From Spongiactinospora gelatinilytica (lineage in GTDB: Bacteria; Actinomycetota; Actinomycetes; Streptosporangiales; Streptosporangiaceae): a stretch of 46,359 nt of DNA. The translations under genes and the position numbers were made by a program. The DNA lies in contig NZ_POUA01000013.1 of NCBI RefSeq assembly GCF_003236385.1, positions 1-46,359 of the forward strand, read 5' to 3'. The notes under the pieces are model-generated. The model was not told the origin of the DNA, searched no databases, and was given only the letters and a program-made list of their open reading frames with translations. Each line of letters begins with the position of its first letter. The stretch's first letter is position 1. This document shows positions 8,424 to 16,461 of this stretch, one piece after another.

Positions 8424-9176
8424 ATGGGCGCGACGATGGCGCAGGCCGTCCTGCGGGCGGCGGACGGCGCGCGGGTGACGGTGGACCTGCCGGAGCAGGC
8501 GGGCGGGCTGGAGTGGTACGGCCACACGCGGATGGCCGGGCCGCGGCTGCTGCGCGCCTACGACCTAGCGCCCGCCGGGCAGCACAAGGTGATCCCCGGC
8601 AAGATCCTCCCGGGGGCGCGGCGCGAGGTACGCGGGCGCAGGGGGTATGACCTCGTGCTCTATGAGGCCGCGGACCGGTCGCGCAGTTGCCTGGTCTGGG
8701 CGGGCCCCTACCACGAGGCCACGACCTGGTTCGGCGGTCCCGCGCCGCGTCCCGCCGTCCTCGACGAGCTGACGACGTCGGTCCTCTTCCGCGACTCGCG
8801 GCAGGGCGCCACGCTGACCCCGCGCCGCACGGCCGGTCCCGGCATACGCCAGTACGGCACGTTCGTGGTCGGCATGGGCGACCGGCTGGTCGTCATGATC
8901 CGGGACGCCAAGGCGGCGAAGGACGGACTGCCCGAATGGCGCGGCGCACGGCTCGGCGAGGCGGAGGTGTGGAAAGAGCGGCTGGATCTCGACCCGGCCA
9001 CACGCGCCGCCCTGGCCGGCACGCCGTTCGAGTGGCGCTACGTCTACGCCACCGGCACCGCCGCCTACACCGTCGTCTTCCCCACCCGCCCCGGCCGCGA
9101 CGAAACCCGCGGCCAGGCGACCGGCGCCGCCGTGGACACCGTCCTCACCACCATCCGGGTCCGGTGGTCCGCATGA
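8424..9176 (+). CDS. Hypothetical protein, first gene of the selD-containing run
   Basis: A 250-residue protein that I do not recognise. No membrane span or signal peptide is apparent. It contains only one cysteine (in the R-S-C-L-V-W segment), which sets it apart from the cysteine-rich genes downstream. The composition is a normal alpha/beta mix, with W-Y-G-H-T near the N terminus and repeated short beta-strand-like stretches. Two ATG codons are possible (8424 and 8436); a GAGGGG stretch precedes the first very closely. The next gene begins 31 bases after its stop on the same strand, so co-transcription with the redox/selD genes is likely, but a shared function is not shown. Confidence 0.75.
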   Translation: MGATMAQAVLRAADGARVTVDLPEQAGGLEWYGHTRMAGPRLLRAYDLAPAGQHKVIPGKILPGARREVRGRRGYDLVLYEAADRSRSCLVWAGPYHEATTWFGGPAPRPAVLDELTTSVLFRDSRQGATLTPRRTAGPGIRQYGTFVVGMGDRLVVMIRDAKAAKDGLPEWRGARLGEAEVWKERLDLDPATRAALAGTPFEWRYVYATGTAAYTVVFPTRPGRDETRGQATGAAVDTVLTTIRVRWSA

Positions 9177-9207
9177 CCGCCGCGCATGCTCTTGGACGAG
9201 GTGGGCG

Positions 9208-9729
9208 GTGAACGTCGGGACGGCGCTGGCGTTGTGCTCGATGGGGGTGTCGGCGTTCGCGGTGCTCGCCGTCGGGGCCGTCTATGCGCGGTTGCGGGGC
9301 CTGGAGCGGGCCGAGGGCGCTGGCGATGCCGCACGGCTCGCGCCCGCCGGGCTGTCACCCGCCGGAGGGCAGGCGGTCTCGCTCGTCGTCCTGCTGGACG
9401 GCGGCTGCGCGCTGTGCCCCGGGCTGTGGCGGCAGGCCCGCGCGTTCACCGCCGACCGGCCGGACGTCCGGCTGGTCGGCCTGGTGGCCGCGGAGGAGGC
9501 CGCGCGGCGCCTCGCCGACCCTGGCGGGCCGGGCGAGTGCGCGCCGCTGGCCGACCCCGGCGCGTGGGCGGAGATGTACGAGGGCTACACGCCCTGCCTC
9601 TACCTGGTCCGCGCGAACGGCGTCATCGCCCACCGGGCCTTCGTCTACGCCGACACCGACGTCCCCGCCCTTCTCACGCGGGCCCTGCCCGCGCCGGCCG
9701 TACCCGCGAACCAAGGAGGACGCGCATGA
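9208..9729 (+). CDS. Membrane-anchored thioredoxin-fold protein (MauD/TlpA-like)
   Basis: A 173-residue protein with one N-terminal membrane span (about residues 4-26), an R-L-R-G-L-E-R linker, then a thioredoxin-like core. Strand V-V-L-L-D is followed directly by G-G-C-A-L-C-P, a CxxC redox centre, and the cis-proline-like Y-T-P-C-L-Y-L comes later. The layout resembles MauD, the accessory thioredoxin for disulfide formation in methylamine dehydrogenase maturation; the resemblance is by architecture and not proven. The GTG start at 9208 is chosen because the membrane span begins at once. The stop overlaps the next start (9726-9729), indicating coupling to the six-cysteine protein that may be its substrate. 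Confidence 0.75.
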   Translation: MNVGTALALCSMGVSAFAVLAVGAVYARLRGLERAEGAGDAARLAPAGLSPAGGQAVSLVVLLDGGCALCPGLWRQARAFTADRPDVRLVGLVAAEEAARRLADPGGPGECAPLADPGAWAEMYEGYTPCLYLVRANGVIAHRAFVYADTDVPALLTRALPAPAVPANQGGRA

Positions 9730-10301
9730 GCACGCACCTCACCGCCACCATCCCGGAGATCAGCCCGAACGGCGGCCCCGGAGGGCCGGACGAGGGCCGG
9801 GAACCCAGCCGGATCCGGGCGCTCATCGGCGGGCCGCCGATCTCGCGCGCCACCCTGTTGCGCGGCCTGGCCGTCGCCGCCCTCGCGGCCACGCTCGCGC
9901 CGTTCGACTGGTACCTGACCCGCCGCGCGGCGCGCGCCTCCCGGGGACCGTCCTCGGAGTGGACCTCCGGCGACTGCAAGGACGCCTACCCGGACGGGTA
10001 CTCCGCCTCGGATGCGAACTGGTTCTCCGGGCCCGCCGCCTGCTACGGCGGCTGGCGGATCGGCTCCTACCCCTGCAACGACGCCAACTGGCACTTCGAG
10101 GGCTCCCGCGCCGACTCCGACGTCGGCGAGGAGTACACCGCCCACCGGACCGACTCCTTCTGCGGCTCCCGGGACACCAGGACCGCCTGGCGCTGGACCT
10201 CGGGCGACGACCTCTACCGCTGCTCCGACGCGATGACCACCGTGACCTGGCGCGACGGCACCCGCTACCGGGGCCTGACCATCGCCATGTGCGAACTGTG
10301 A
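9726..10301 (+). CDS. Membrane-anchored or exported six-cysteine protein
   Basis: A 191-residue protein. About 45 soluble N-terminal residues lead into a hydrophobic segment (L-L-R-G-L-A-V-A-A-L-A-A) that could be a signal or anchor; there is no strict twin-arginine pair. The rest carries six cysteines, in the contexts D-C-K, A-C-Y, P-C-N, F-C-G, R-C-S and M-C-E, enough for three disulfides. It is rich in tryptophan, with D-A-N-W twice. This cysteine-rich exported module next to a MauD-like thioredoxin recalls the methylamine dehydrogenase light chain, but I cannot align the quinone-forming tryptophans and no heavy chain is present. The gene overlaps both neighbours by 4 bases (ATGA at 9726, GTGA at 10298). 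Confidence 0.75.
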   Translation: MSTHLTATIPEISPNGGPGGPDEGREPSRIRALIGGPPISRATLLRGLAVAALAATLAPFDWYLTRRAARASRGPSSEWTSGDCKDAYPDGYSASDANWFSGPAACYGGWRIGSYPCNDANWHFEGSRADSDVGEEYTAHRTDSFCGSRDTRTAWRWTSGDDLYRCSDAMTTVTWRDGTRYRGLTIAMCEL

Positions 10302-11041
10302 CCGCGGGTACGGCCGCGCGGCGCACGATGCTGCGCCCGGAGACGCTGGCCGTGCCGATCGCGGGCGGAGCCTGGGCGCTGGCCGGTCTGGACGCGCCCG
10401 CCCTGGTCATGTTCCTCTGGGCGGGGCTCAACGCCGGATACGCCAACTCGGGCAGCACGTGAAGCCACAACTCGGCGTTCCTGCTGAGCGCGCCGGTCTG
10501 GCGCGGACCCGCCGCCCTGGCCTGCTTCGGCCTCGGCCTCCTGGCCGGGGCGTGCAGCGTCGCCGCCTGCGCCGTCGCCGTGGGCGGGGTGCTCCAGGCG
10601 CTGCTGCCCGGCCCGCTGCGACCGGCCCTGCTCGCACCGGCCGCGGCGGCGGTGCTGCTCCGCGAGGCGGGGGTGCTGCGGTTCGCCGTACCGGAGAACC
10701 GGCGGCTGGTACCCGAGCACGTGGTGCTGCGCGGGCCGGTCGCGGGGGCGCTGCAGTTCGGGTTCGAGATGGGCACCGGGATGCGGACCTACTCGCCCTC
10801 GGCGCTCCCCCACCTGCTGCTGGCCGCGCTGCTGCTGGCCGTCCCCCCTGCGGGGGCGCTCGCCGCCGCGACCGGATTCGCCGCCGCCCGCTGGGCCGCG
10901 GCCGCCGCCACCGTGGCCCACGACGGTTCCACCCGAGGCGGAAGCTGGGACGCACGCTGGCGGACCGCCCACCGCCCACTCGCGCTCGCGACCGCCCTGG
11001 CCACGGTCATCTCACTGGCCTGCGGAATCAGTGGAGGGTGA
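10298..11041 (+). CDS. Candidate selenoprotein: membrane protein with in-frame TGA (Sec55)
   Basis: Read through the TGA at 10460-10462, the frame gives 247 residues beginning at GTG 10298, which overlaps the previous stop (GTGA). Codon 55 is the TGA, in the context G-S-T-[U]-S-H-N-S. Both sides are hydrophobic and share the same frame and high third-position GC: spans before (about 20-48) and several after, including one with A-C-S-V-A-A-C. A segment with G-F-E-M-G-T-G-M-R-T-Y recalls DsbD/CcdA/MauF-type membrane redox proteins, but this is a weak comparison. selD lies two genes downstream, and hairpins at 10471-10505 could act as a SECIS. The alternative is a nonsense mutation or sequencing error in an ordinary gene, in which case the 3' part is a remnant. 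Confidence 0.7.
10471..10505 (+). promoter_or_regulatory. Tandem SECIS-like hairpins just after the in-frame TGA
   Basis: Hairpin 1: CTCGGC (10471-10476) pairs with GCTGAG (10483-10488), with one G-U, around loop GTTCCT. Hairpin 2 follows without a gap: CGCGCC (10489-10494) pairs perfectly with GGCGCG (10500-10505) around loop GGTCT. Bacterial SECIS elements are stem-loops shortly downstream of the UGA whose apical loop starts with a G; the loops here begin 15 and 33 bases after the TGA. The GGTC in loop 2 is the same as in the E. coli fdhF element. High GC makes chance hairpins common, so this supports but does not prove recoding. Confidence 0.5.
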
Positions 11042-11045
11042 CGTG

Positions 11046-11381
11046 ATGGGCGATGTGGCACGGGTGGTGGTGGTGCATGACGCGGCTTGCGGGGGGTGCT
11101 CGGCGATCGCGGTACGGCTGGCCGGGGTGCTGGGCGTGCCGGTCGTGATCCGGTCGTGCCGGGACCCCGGGCTGGCGGCGGAGTACCCGCTGCCGCCTCG
11201 GACGGGGTGTGGCGCGCCGCTCGCCGTCGCGATCGGGCGAAGCGGGCGGGTGCGCGTCTGGCGGGGCCTCGCGTTGCCGCTGCGGATGGCGGGCCTGGTC
11301 GCTCCGGGCCGCCGGGGCGCGGCGCTCCGCCTGGCCGGGCATGCCCTGCGGCGGCATCTGCGCCGCAGGAGAGGCCGTTGA
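11046..11381 (+). CDS. Small CxxC protein, thioredoxin-like (DCC-like)
   Basis: A 111-residue protein that opens with a beta strand V-V-V-V-H-D followed by A-A-C-G-G-C-S, a CxxC redox motif placed as in thioredoxin-like DCC-type thiol-disulfide oxidoreductases. Two more cysteines follow (R-S-C-R and T-G-C-G-A-P). The C-terminal 25 residues are strongly basic (R-R-H-L-R-R-R-R), perhaps for membrane or nucleic acid contact. GGAGGG at 11033-11038 favours the ATG at 11046 over the GTG at 11031. The gene follows the candidate selenoprotein by 4 bases and precedes selD by 72, so it belongs to the same operon. A role as cytoplasmic electron donor to the membrane protein is inference. Confidence 0.72.
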   Translation: MGDVARVVVVHDAACGGCSAIAVRLAGVLGVPVVIRSCRDPGLAAEYPLPPRTGCGAPLAVAIGRSGRVRVWRGLALPLRMAGLVAPGRRGAALRLAGHALRRHLRRRRGR

Positions 11382-11453
11382 GCGCCGCGTGGCCCGGTGC
11401 GCGGTGGGGTACGAAACGGCCCGTGACACGTCCCCCGCGACAGGGAGGTACCG

Positions 11454-12467
11454 ATGCTCCGCTTGACGCACTACGCCCAGGGCGGCGGCTGCGCCTGCAA
11501 GATCCCGGCCGGTGAACTCGAAGCCGTGCTGGCCGGGCTGGCCGGGTTGACCGGGGGGACGCCGCAGGGCGACCTGCTGGTGGGCCTGGACACCGGCGAC
11601 GACGCCGCCGTGGTGCGGATCTCGGCGGGACAGGCCGTGGTGAGCACCGCCGACTTCTTCACGCCGGTCGTGGACGACCCCTACGACTGGGGACGCGTGG
11701 CCGCCGCCAACGCGCTGTCCGACGTGTACGCGATGGGCGGCCGGCCGCTGGTCGCGCTGAACCTGCTGTGCTGGCCGCGCGAGGGCCCGCCGTACGACGT
11801 GGCCGGCGAGGTGCTGCGCGGCGGGGCCGACATCGCCGCCAAGGCGGGCTGCCACCTGGCGGGCGGCCACAGCGTGCACGGCCCCGAGCCGCTGTACGGC
11901 ATGGCGGTCACCGGCCTGGCCGACCCCGATCGCCTGATGCGCAACGACGCCGGACGCCCGGGCCTGCCGCTGTCCCTGACCAAGCCGATCGGCTCGGGCG
12001 TGCTGAACAACAGGCACAAGGCCACCGGCGAGACCTTCCCCCAGGCGGTGGAGGTGATGACCGCGCTCAACGCCGACGCCGCCGCCCTGGCCACAGCGGC
12101 CGGCGTGCGCTGCGCCACCGACGTGACCGGCTTCGGGCTGCTCGGCCACCTGTACAAACTGGCCCGCGCCTCGGGTGTCACCGCCGAAATCGACGCCGCC
12201 GCCGTACCGGTCATCGAGGGGGCCTGGGAGGCGATCCGCGACGGCTACGTGCCGGGCGGATCGCGGCGCAATCTGGAGTGGGTGGCGCCGCACCTCGATC
12301 CGGGCGACGCCGGCGAGCACCTGCTGCTCCTGCTCGCCGACGCCCAGACCTCAGGCGGGCTGCTCATCGCCGGGGAGATCCCCGGCGCGCCGGTCATCGG
12401 CCGGCTGACGCCGCGCGGCGAGCATCCGGTCGTGATCCGCGGCACGGCGGCTCACCTGCGCGTGTAG
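11454..12467 (+). CDS. selD: Selenide, water dikinase
   Basis: A 337-residue SelD. It makes selenophosphate from selenide and ATP, the selenium donor for Sec-tRNA and selenouridine. The glycine-rich N-terminal loop G-G-G-C-A-C-K places the catalytic cysteine at position 13 and the lysine at 16; this enzyme uses Cys where some SelDs have Sec. Further family marks are D-T-G-D-D-A-A-V, S-T-A-D-F-F, A-N-A-L-S-D-V-Y-A-M-G-G and T-D-V-T-G-F-G-L-L-G-H. GGGAGG precedes the ATG. It is the last gene of a same-strand run that includes the in-frame-TGA gene. Its stop overlaps the converging propeller gene by 16 bases. selA, selB and tRNA-Sec are not in this window. Confidence 0.96.
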   Translation: MLRLTHYAQGGGCACKIPAGELEAVLAGLAGLTGGTPQGDLLVGLDTGDDAAVVRISAGQAVVSTADFFTPVVDDPYDWGRVAAANALSDVYAMGGRPLVALNLLCWPREGPPYDVAGEVLRGGADIAAKAGCHLAGGHSVHGPEPLYGMAVTGLADPDRLMRNDAGRPGLPLSLTKPIGSGVLNNRHKATGETFPQAVEVMTALNADAAALATAAGVRCATDVTGFGLLGHLYKLARASGVTAEIDAAAVPVIEGAWEAIRDGYVPGGSRRNLEWVAPHLDPGDAGEHLLLLLADAQTSGGLLIAGEIPGAPVIGRLTPRGEHPVVIRGTAAHLRV

Positions 12468-13402
12468 GACAGGTAGATGTCGTCGTTCTTCCACGCGGAG
12501 GAGGTGATGTCGGCGAGCACCCGGGTGGTCTTGCCGTTCAGGTCTGTGACGACCGAACGGTAGGCCCCGTCGTTCTTGTAGACCATCATGAGGTGGGATT
12601 CGTCCCACCAGCCCCACAGGTGCTCCGGCTCCACCGCGAGCCGCTTGACGACCTTGCCGGTGCCGCGGGCCGCCACGCACACGGGCTCCCGGTATCTCTT
12701 CGGGCACCAGGTCAGCAACCGCTTGCCGGAGGGGGAGAACACGTCGTCACCGGACGCGGTGACGCCCACGTCGAGGGTGCGGCGCGGCTTCCCGTCCAGC
12801 CCGTACTCCAGGAGCTTGCCCTCCTGCACGATGTAGACGCTGCGCGCGTCGGGGCTCCACTCGAAGCTGTGGTCCTTGAGCGGCTTGGGCAGCCTGGCCT
12901 CGCTGTGCGTGCCGGCCGCCACGTCGATCACGGAGAAGCCGTGGGTGAGCCACTTCTTGCCGACCTTGCGCTGCGTGGTGCCCAAGATCTTGCGCCCGTC
13001 GCGGGACCAGTAGAGCGCCGCGGTGATGAAGGGCTTCTTGACGGTCCTGATGTACTTGGCCGTCCCGGTGGCCCGGTCGATGATGGCCACCTGGTCATAG
13101 CCGCTGCTCGCGTACTTGTCGCGCAGCCCGGCCGCCCGCGCGCCGCCGGGCGAGACCGTGATCTCGGTGTAGCCGGACTTCTTGGCGAACGCGTCGCCGC
13201 CCTTGCCGCGCAGGTAGACGTCGTCGCCCACCATGTAGGCGGTGACCAGCAGGCGGTCGGTGGACTTCTCATGCAGGACGACTCCCGTGCCGGGGAGCTC
13301 GACCTCCGTGTCTTCGGCGGCCTGGGCCACCGCGGCGGGGGTCAGCGACGCGGACAACGCCAGGCAACCCGCCACCACGCCAGTACGGATCGATAATCTC
13401 AC
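12452..13402 (-). CDS. Secreted beta-propeller-like protein
   Basis: A 316-residue protein with a Sec signal peptide (R-T-G-V-V-A-G-C-L-A-L, cleavage probably after A-Q-A-A). The mature part is made of repeated beta-strand units in the style of TolB/WD40-like propellers, for example W-S-R-D-G-R-K-I-L, W-S-P-D-A-R-S-V-Y and F-S-P-S-G-K-R-L-L, about 45 residues apart. Function is unknown; such proteins bind other proteins or small ligands outside the cell. The start is GTG with AGGA upstream. Codon 3 is TTA, rare here, and codon 2 is AGA. The gene converges on selD with a 16-base overlap, so strong transcription of one could affect the other. Confidence 0.8.
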   Translation of the reverse strand: MRLSIRTGVVAGCLALSASLTPAAVAQAAEDTEVELPGTGVVLHEKSTDRLLVTAYMVGDDVYLRGKGGDAFAKKSGYTEITVSPGGARAAGLRDKYASSGYDQVAIIDRATGTAKYIRTVKKPFITAALYWSRDGRKILGTTQRKVGKKWLTHGFSVIDVAAGTHSEARLPKPLKDHSFEWSPDARSVYIVQEGKLLEYGLDGKPRRTLDVGVTASGDDVFSPSGKRLLTWCPKRYREPVCVAARGTGKVVKRLAVEPEHLWGWWDESHLMMVYKNDGAYRSVVTDLNGKTTRVLADITSSAWKNDDIYLSYTRR

Positions 13403-13435
13403 GCGGGCATCCTAAGCCCCGCGAGCGACAAATCC

Positions 13436-13939
13436 TTAAGCCATTCCAAAATAGGACAATGCCATTCGGACGACATCAATCCCCAAGCTGAGTTTCAGGC
13501 CCAGCCAGACGATGGCCCCGGCGGCGAGCAGGGTGACCGCGAGGATGAGAATGCGGACCGTCCAGCCCTGCCGCTTGAGCCAGTCGGTCCACGCGGCCAG
13601 CGTGCGCTTGCCGAACTGCAGCACCCGAAGCGCCCACACGAACTCGGTGGCCAGTACCGCGAACCCGGCGAAGACGACCAGCCAGCCGGGCCCCGGGAAG
13701 GGCACCATGACCAGGCCGCCGATCACCAGGAGCGCCCCGACCACGCCGACGCCGATCTTCAGCGCCAGGCTGCCGCCGGGCGTGGCCCGGATGCCCTCGC
13801 GCCAGCCGCGCAGCCCGGAACGCCGCGCGGCGCCCTCCTTCACGGCGTCGGCGTCGCCGACCTCCACACCCGCCCGCCGACCATCCGTGGTCGCCGGACC
13901 GCCCGGAGATTCCGGGGCACCGCCGCCTGAGACCGCCAC
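13436..13939 (-). CDS. PGPGW-family transmembrane protein (TIGR02611 type)
   Basis: A 167-residue membrane protein common in actinomycetes. A polar N-terminal part of about 55 residues is followed by a span (L-K-I-G-V-G-V-V-G-A-L-L), the diagnostic P-G-P-G-W motif, a second span, a basic amphipathic helix and a last span near the C terminus. Function is not known for the family. It sits alone between a secreted propeller gene and a DUF1445 gene, all on the minus strand but separated by gaps. Confidence 0.88.
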   Translation of the reverse strand: MAVSGGGAPESPGGPATTDGRRAGVEVGDADAVKEGAARRSGLRGWREGIRATPGGSLALKIGVGVVGALLVIGGLVMVPFPGPGWLVVFAGFAVLATEFVWALRVLQFGKRTLAAWTDWLKRQGWTVRILILAVTLLAAGAIVWLGLKLSLGIDVVRMALSYFGMA

Positions 13940-13952
13940 CTGACCCCCTCAT

Positions 13953-13978
13953 AATGTCCTGTCATTTCACAGGATATT
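13953..13978. promoter_or_regulatory. Inverted repeat between DUF1445 and PGPGW genes
   Basis: AATGTCCTGT and ACAGGATATT are 10-base arms (one G-T position) around loop CATTTC, in an AT-rich patch. It lies just upstream of the PGPGW start and downstream of the DUF1445 stop, so it could be an operator or a weak terminator. Confidence 0.35.
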
Positions 13979-13999
13979 GGGAGTGTCCGCATTAACGGG

Positions 14000-14788
14000 T
14001 CAGGGGACCAGGAAGCGGTGGTCGCGCACGTCGGTGACGGCCATGTGGCCGGGCAGGTGCCCGATGGCGAACGGCACCCCGCTCGCCATCACCGCGGCCT
14101 GCGGGGTCACCCCGCACGCCCAGAACATCGGGACCTCACCGGGCCGCACCTCCACCGGATCGCCGAAATCGGGCCTGCCGAGGTCGGTCACCCCGATCTC
14201 GGCGGGGTCGCCCACATGGACTGGGGCCCCGTGGACCGCCGGGTAGCGCGCGGTGATCCGGACCGCCTCGGCCACCAGCGACGCGGGGACCGGCCGCATC
14301 GACACCACCAGCGGCCCGGCCAGCGCCCCCGCGGGCCGGCACTTCAGCGAGGTGACGAACATCGGCACGTTCGTGCCGGCCGCAAGGTGCCGTACCGGGA
14401 CGCCCGCCTGGACCAGCGCGTCCTCGAAGGTGAAGCTGCATCCGATCAGGAAGGCCACCAGGTCCTCCCGCCACAGGCCGGTCACCTCGGCCGGCTCGGC
14501 GACCGGCTCGCCGTTCTCGTAGACGCGGTAGCCGGGCAGGTCGGTGCGCAGGTCGCCGCCGAAGATCTCGGTACCGAAGGCCCCCGGGTCGCCCACGTCG
14601 AGCACCGGGCAGGCCTTGGGGTTGCGCTGCCCGAACAGCAGCAGGTCGTAGGCGAGGGAACGGGGCACGGCGAGCAGGTTGGCCTGCGTCCAGCCACGGC
14701 ACCACCCGGCGGTGGGCGTGCGAAGCCCGCCCCGGAACAGCTCACGTGCCCTGGCCGGTGCGAGCGCGCCGGGGTCGGCAGGGGTCAT
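14000..14788 (-). CDS. DUF1445 putative hydro-lyase / D-glutamate cyclase-like protein
   Basis: A 262-residue cytoplasmic protein of the YcsI/DUF1445 family. Family marks are the N-terminal A-R-E-L-F-R-G-G, the G-Y-x-Q/R-A-N-L-related W-T-Q-A-N-L-L segment, [12 protein letters not shown], and the C-terminal C-G-V-T-P-Q-A-A-V and P-G-H-M-A-V-T-D-V blocks. The family is annotated as putative hydro-lyases, and a mammalian relative is a D-glutamate cyclase. These genes often sit near lactam or 5-oxoproline catabolism, but no such neighbour is present here. Confidence 0.9.
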   Translation of the reverse strand: MTPADPGALAPARARELFRGGLRTPTAGWCRGWTQANLLAVPRSLAYDLLLFGQRNPKACPVLDVGDPGAFGTEIFGGDLRTDLPGYRVYENGEPVAEPAEVTGLWREDLVAFLIGCSFTFEDALVQAGVPVRHLAAGTNVPMFVTSLKCRPAGALAGPLVVSMRPVPASLVAEAVRITARYPAVHGAPVHVGDPAEIGVTDLGRPDFGDPVEVRPGEVPMFWACGVTPQAAVMASGVPFAIGHLPGHMAVTDVRDHRFLVP

Positions 14789-14861
14789 CGATCCTCCCGG
14801 GATCGCCGGAGTCTCCCTCCATGATCGCCCAGGACCGTCCGGAGGATCCAGGGCCGGGGGG

Positions 14862-15134
14862 TCAGTATTCGAGGCCCCAGTCGTGCGGGCCCAGTGCGAA
14901 GCCCTCGCCCTTCTGGTTCAGCCAGCCGTTCTCCACCAGCCGCACCAGGCGCTGCCGTACCTCGTGCTCGGGCTGCCCGGTCATCTGGGCCACGTCGGGC
15001 ACGTGGGCGATCCGGCCGTCCACCGCGAGCGAGCAGACCGCCTCGTACACGGTGGTGTCGGCGTCGGTGAGCGCCTGGACGTCATGCAGGCTCCTCGGCG
15101 GCGAATGCGGCGAATGCGGCGCATGTCTAGACAC
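14862..15134 (-). CDS. Small winged-helix-like protein
   Basis: A 90-residue protein. After a short Ser/His/Pro stretch (S-P-H-S-P from a repeated GCGGCGAAT unit), the rest looks like a compact winged helix: V-Y-E-A-V-C-S-L, then [24 protein letters not shown], and a short wing. It could bind DNA but no target is evident. Its start overlaps the end of the DUF6158 gene by 8 bases, so the two are co-translated. Confidence 0.7.
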   Translation of the reverse strand: MSRHAPHSPHSPPRSLHDVQALTDADTTVYEAVCSLAVDGRIAHVPDVAQMTGQPEHEVRQRLVRLVENGWLNQKGEGFALGPHDWGLEY

Positions 15135-15351
15135 GTTGTCGCGCTCCTTCCCTCAGGCGTTCCGGGTCGATCTCCCGCTCGGGGTGGCGGCGCAGGTACT
15201 CGGCCTCCAGCTCCCTGGTGCGGACCGTGTGGTGGTCGAGGGCGTCGTCGGATCCGTGCCGCAGCGTCTCGGTGCGCGTCACGTGGACGTGGCGCAGCTC
15301 GCGGAGCAGGTCTTCTTCCGGGAGTACCCGAGGATCTATACCCATTGTCAT
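15127..15351 (-). CDS. DUF6158 family protein
   Basis: A 74-residue, highly charged helical protein with the actinobacterial pattern L-R-E-L-R-H-V-H-V-T-R-T-E-T-L-R-H-G, then R-T-R-E-L-E-A-E-Y-L-R-R-H-P-E-R-E-I-D-P. Function is unknown. It is the first of a two-gene unit with the winged-helix protein and diverges from the LLM oxidoreductase gene. Confidence 0.8.
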   Translation of the reverse strand: MTMGIDPRVLPEEDLLRELRHVHVTRTETLRHGSDDALDHHTVRTRELEAEYLRRHPEREIDPERLREGARQRV

Positions 15352-15414
15352 AGTTCTCGCTTACCCACCAGAGACCCGGCGTCACCTGGAATAGGGCCGG
15401 GCATGCTCTGAGTT

Positions 15415-16461
15415 GTGCCCGACGTGAGCGACGAGATCAGGGGCATCGCCAAGGGCGATGCCGAAGTTCCGCTGTCGGTGCTGGACCTCGCGACCGTGAG
15501 CGCCGGCCACACCCCCGCAGAGGCGCTGCGCACGAGCACCGAGCTCGCCTGCAACGCGGAGCGCTGGGGCTACCACCGGCTGTGGGTGGCCGAGCACCAT
15601 GGCATGCCCGGCGTGGCGAGTTCCTCCCCCGCGGTGCTCATCGCCCACCTGGCCGCGCACACCAGCTCGATCAGGCTCGGCTCGGGCGGGGTGATGCTGC
15701 CCAACCACGCCCCGCTGATCATCGCCGAGCAGTTCGGCATGCTGCACGCGCTGCACCCCGGCCGCATCGACCTGGGCCTCGGCCGCGCCCCGGGCACCGA
15801 CGGGGCGACCGCGGCGGCGCTGCGCCGCGGCGACGCCGACCGGTTCCCGCAGGAGGTCAGCGAGCTGGTGTCGTTCCTGGACGGCTCCTTCGAGCCCGGC
15901 CACCGCTTCGAGCGCATCCTGGCGGTGCCGCGCGACCCGGCGGGCCGGCCGCCGGTCTGGCTGCTCGGCTCCAGCGGGTTCAGCGCGCAACTGGCGGGGC
16001 TGCTCGGGCTGCCGTTCGCGTTCGCCCACCACTTCAGCGCCGCCAACACCGAGCCGGCGCTGGCCCTGTACCGCTCGGCGTTCCAGCCGTCGGCCGTGCT
16101 GGACCGGCCGTACGCGATGATCGGGGTGAGCGCGGTCGCGGCCGACACCGCCCGCGAGGCGCACCGGCTGGCCCGTACCGGGGGCCTGGCCATGCTGCGG
16201 CTGCGCCGTGGCACGCCCTCGCCGGTGCCCACTCCGGAGGAGGCCGAGGAGTACCCCTACTCCATGGTCGAGGAGGAGTTCCTGGACTCCTGGCTGTCCA
16301 ATGTCGTGTACGGCGAGCCGGACGCCGTCCGGGCCGGGCTGTCAGAGCTGTGCGAGCGGACCGGCGTGGACGAGCTGATGATCACTGCGACGATGCACGG
16401 CGGCGAGAATCGTATACGCTCGTATGAGTTGATCGCCAAAGCGTACAAGATGACCGATTAG
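15415..16461 (+). CDS. LLM-class flavin-dependent oxidoreductase
   Basis: A 348-residue luciferase-like monooxygenase of the MsnO8-type group. Key parts are P-L-S-V-L-D-L near the start, [25 protein letters not shown], and [14 protein letters not shown]. These proteins use FMNH2 or F420 and O2 on small organic substrates; the substrate here is unknown. The start is GTG with poor Shine-Dalgarno context, and the GTG at 15424 is an alternative. A LysR regulator follows on the same strand after 99 bases, with inverted repeats in between, and may control this gene. Confidence 0.92.
   Translation: MPDVSDEIRGIAKGDAEVPLSVLDLATVSAGHTPAEALRTSTELACNAERWGYHRLWVAEHHGMPGVASSSPAVLIAHLAAHTSSIRLGSGGVMLPNHAPLIIAEQFGMLHALHPGRIDLGLGRAPGTDGATAAALRRGDADRFPQEVSELVSFLDGSFEPGHRFERILAVPRDPAGRPPVWLLGSSGFSAQLAGLLGLPFAFAHHFSAANTEPALALYRSAFQPSAVLDRPYAMIGVSAVAADTAREAHRLARTGGLAMLRLRRGTPSPVPTPEEAEEYPYSMVEEEFLDSWLSNVVYGEPDAVRAGLSELCERTGVDELMITATMHGGENRIRSYELIAKAYKMTD

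Noticed and set aside
11382-11453. tRNA-Sec (selC) in the gap before selD
   Set aside because: No T-loop GGTTCRA-type segment, no long variable arm and no UCA anticodon loop could be folded in these 72 bases.
11454-12467. Selenoneine-type (sen) cluster
   Set aside because: selD is present but no glycosyltransferase-like SenB or SenA-like partner is encoded around it.
8424-13402. Complete methylamine dehydrogenase cluster
   Set aside because: Only MauD-like and cysteine-rich features occur. No heavy chain MauB, MauG or amicyanin was found; the secreted propeller protein is on the other strand and does not resemble MauB.
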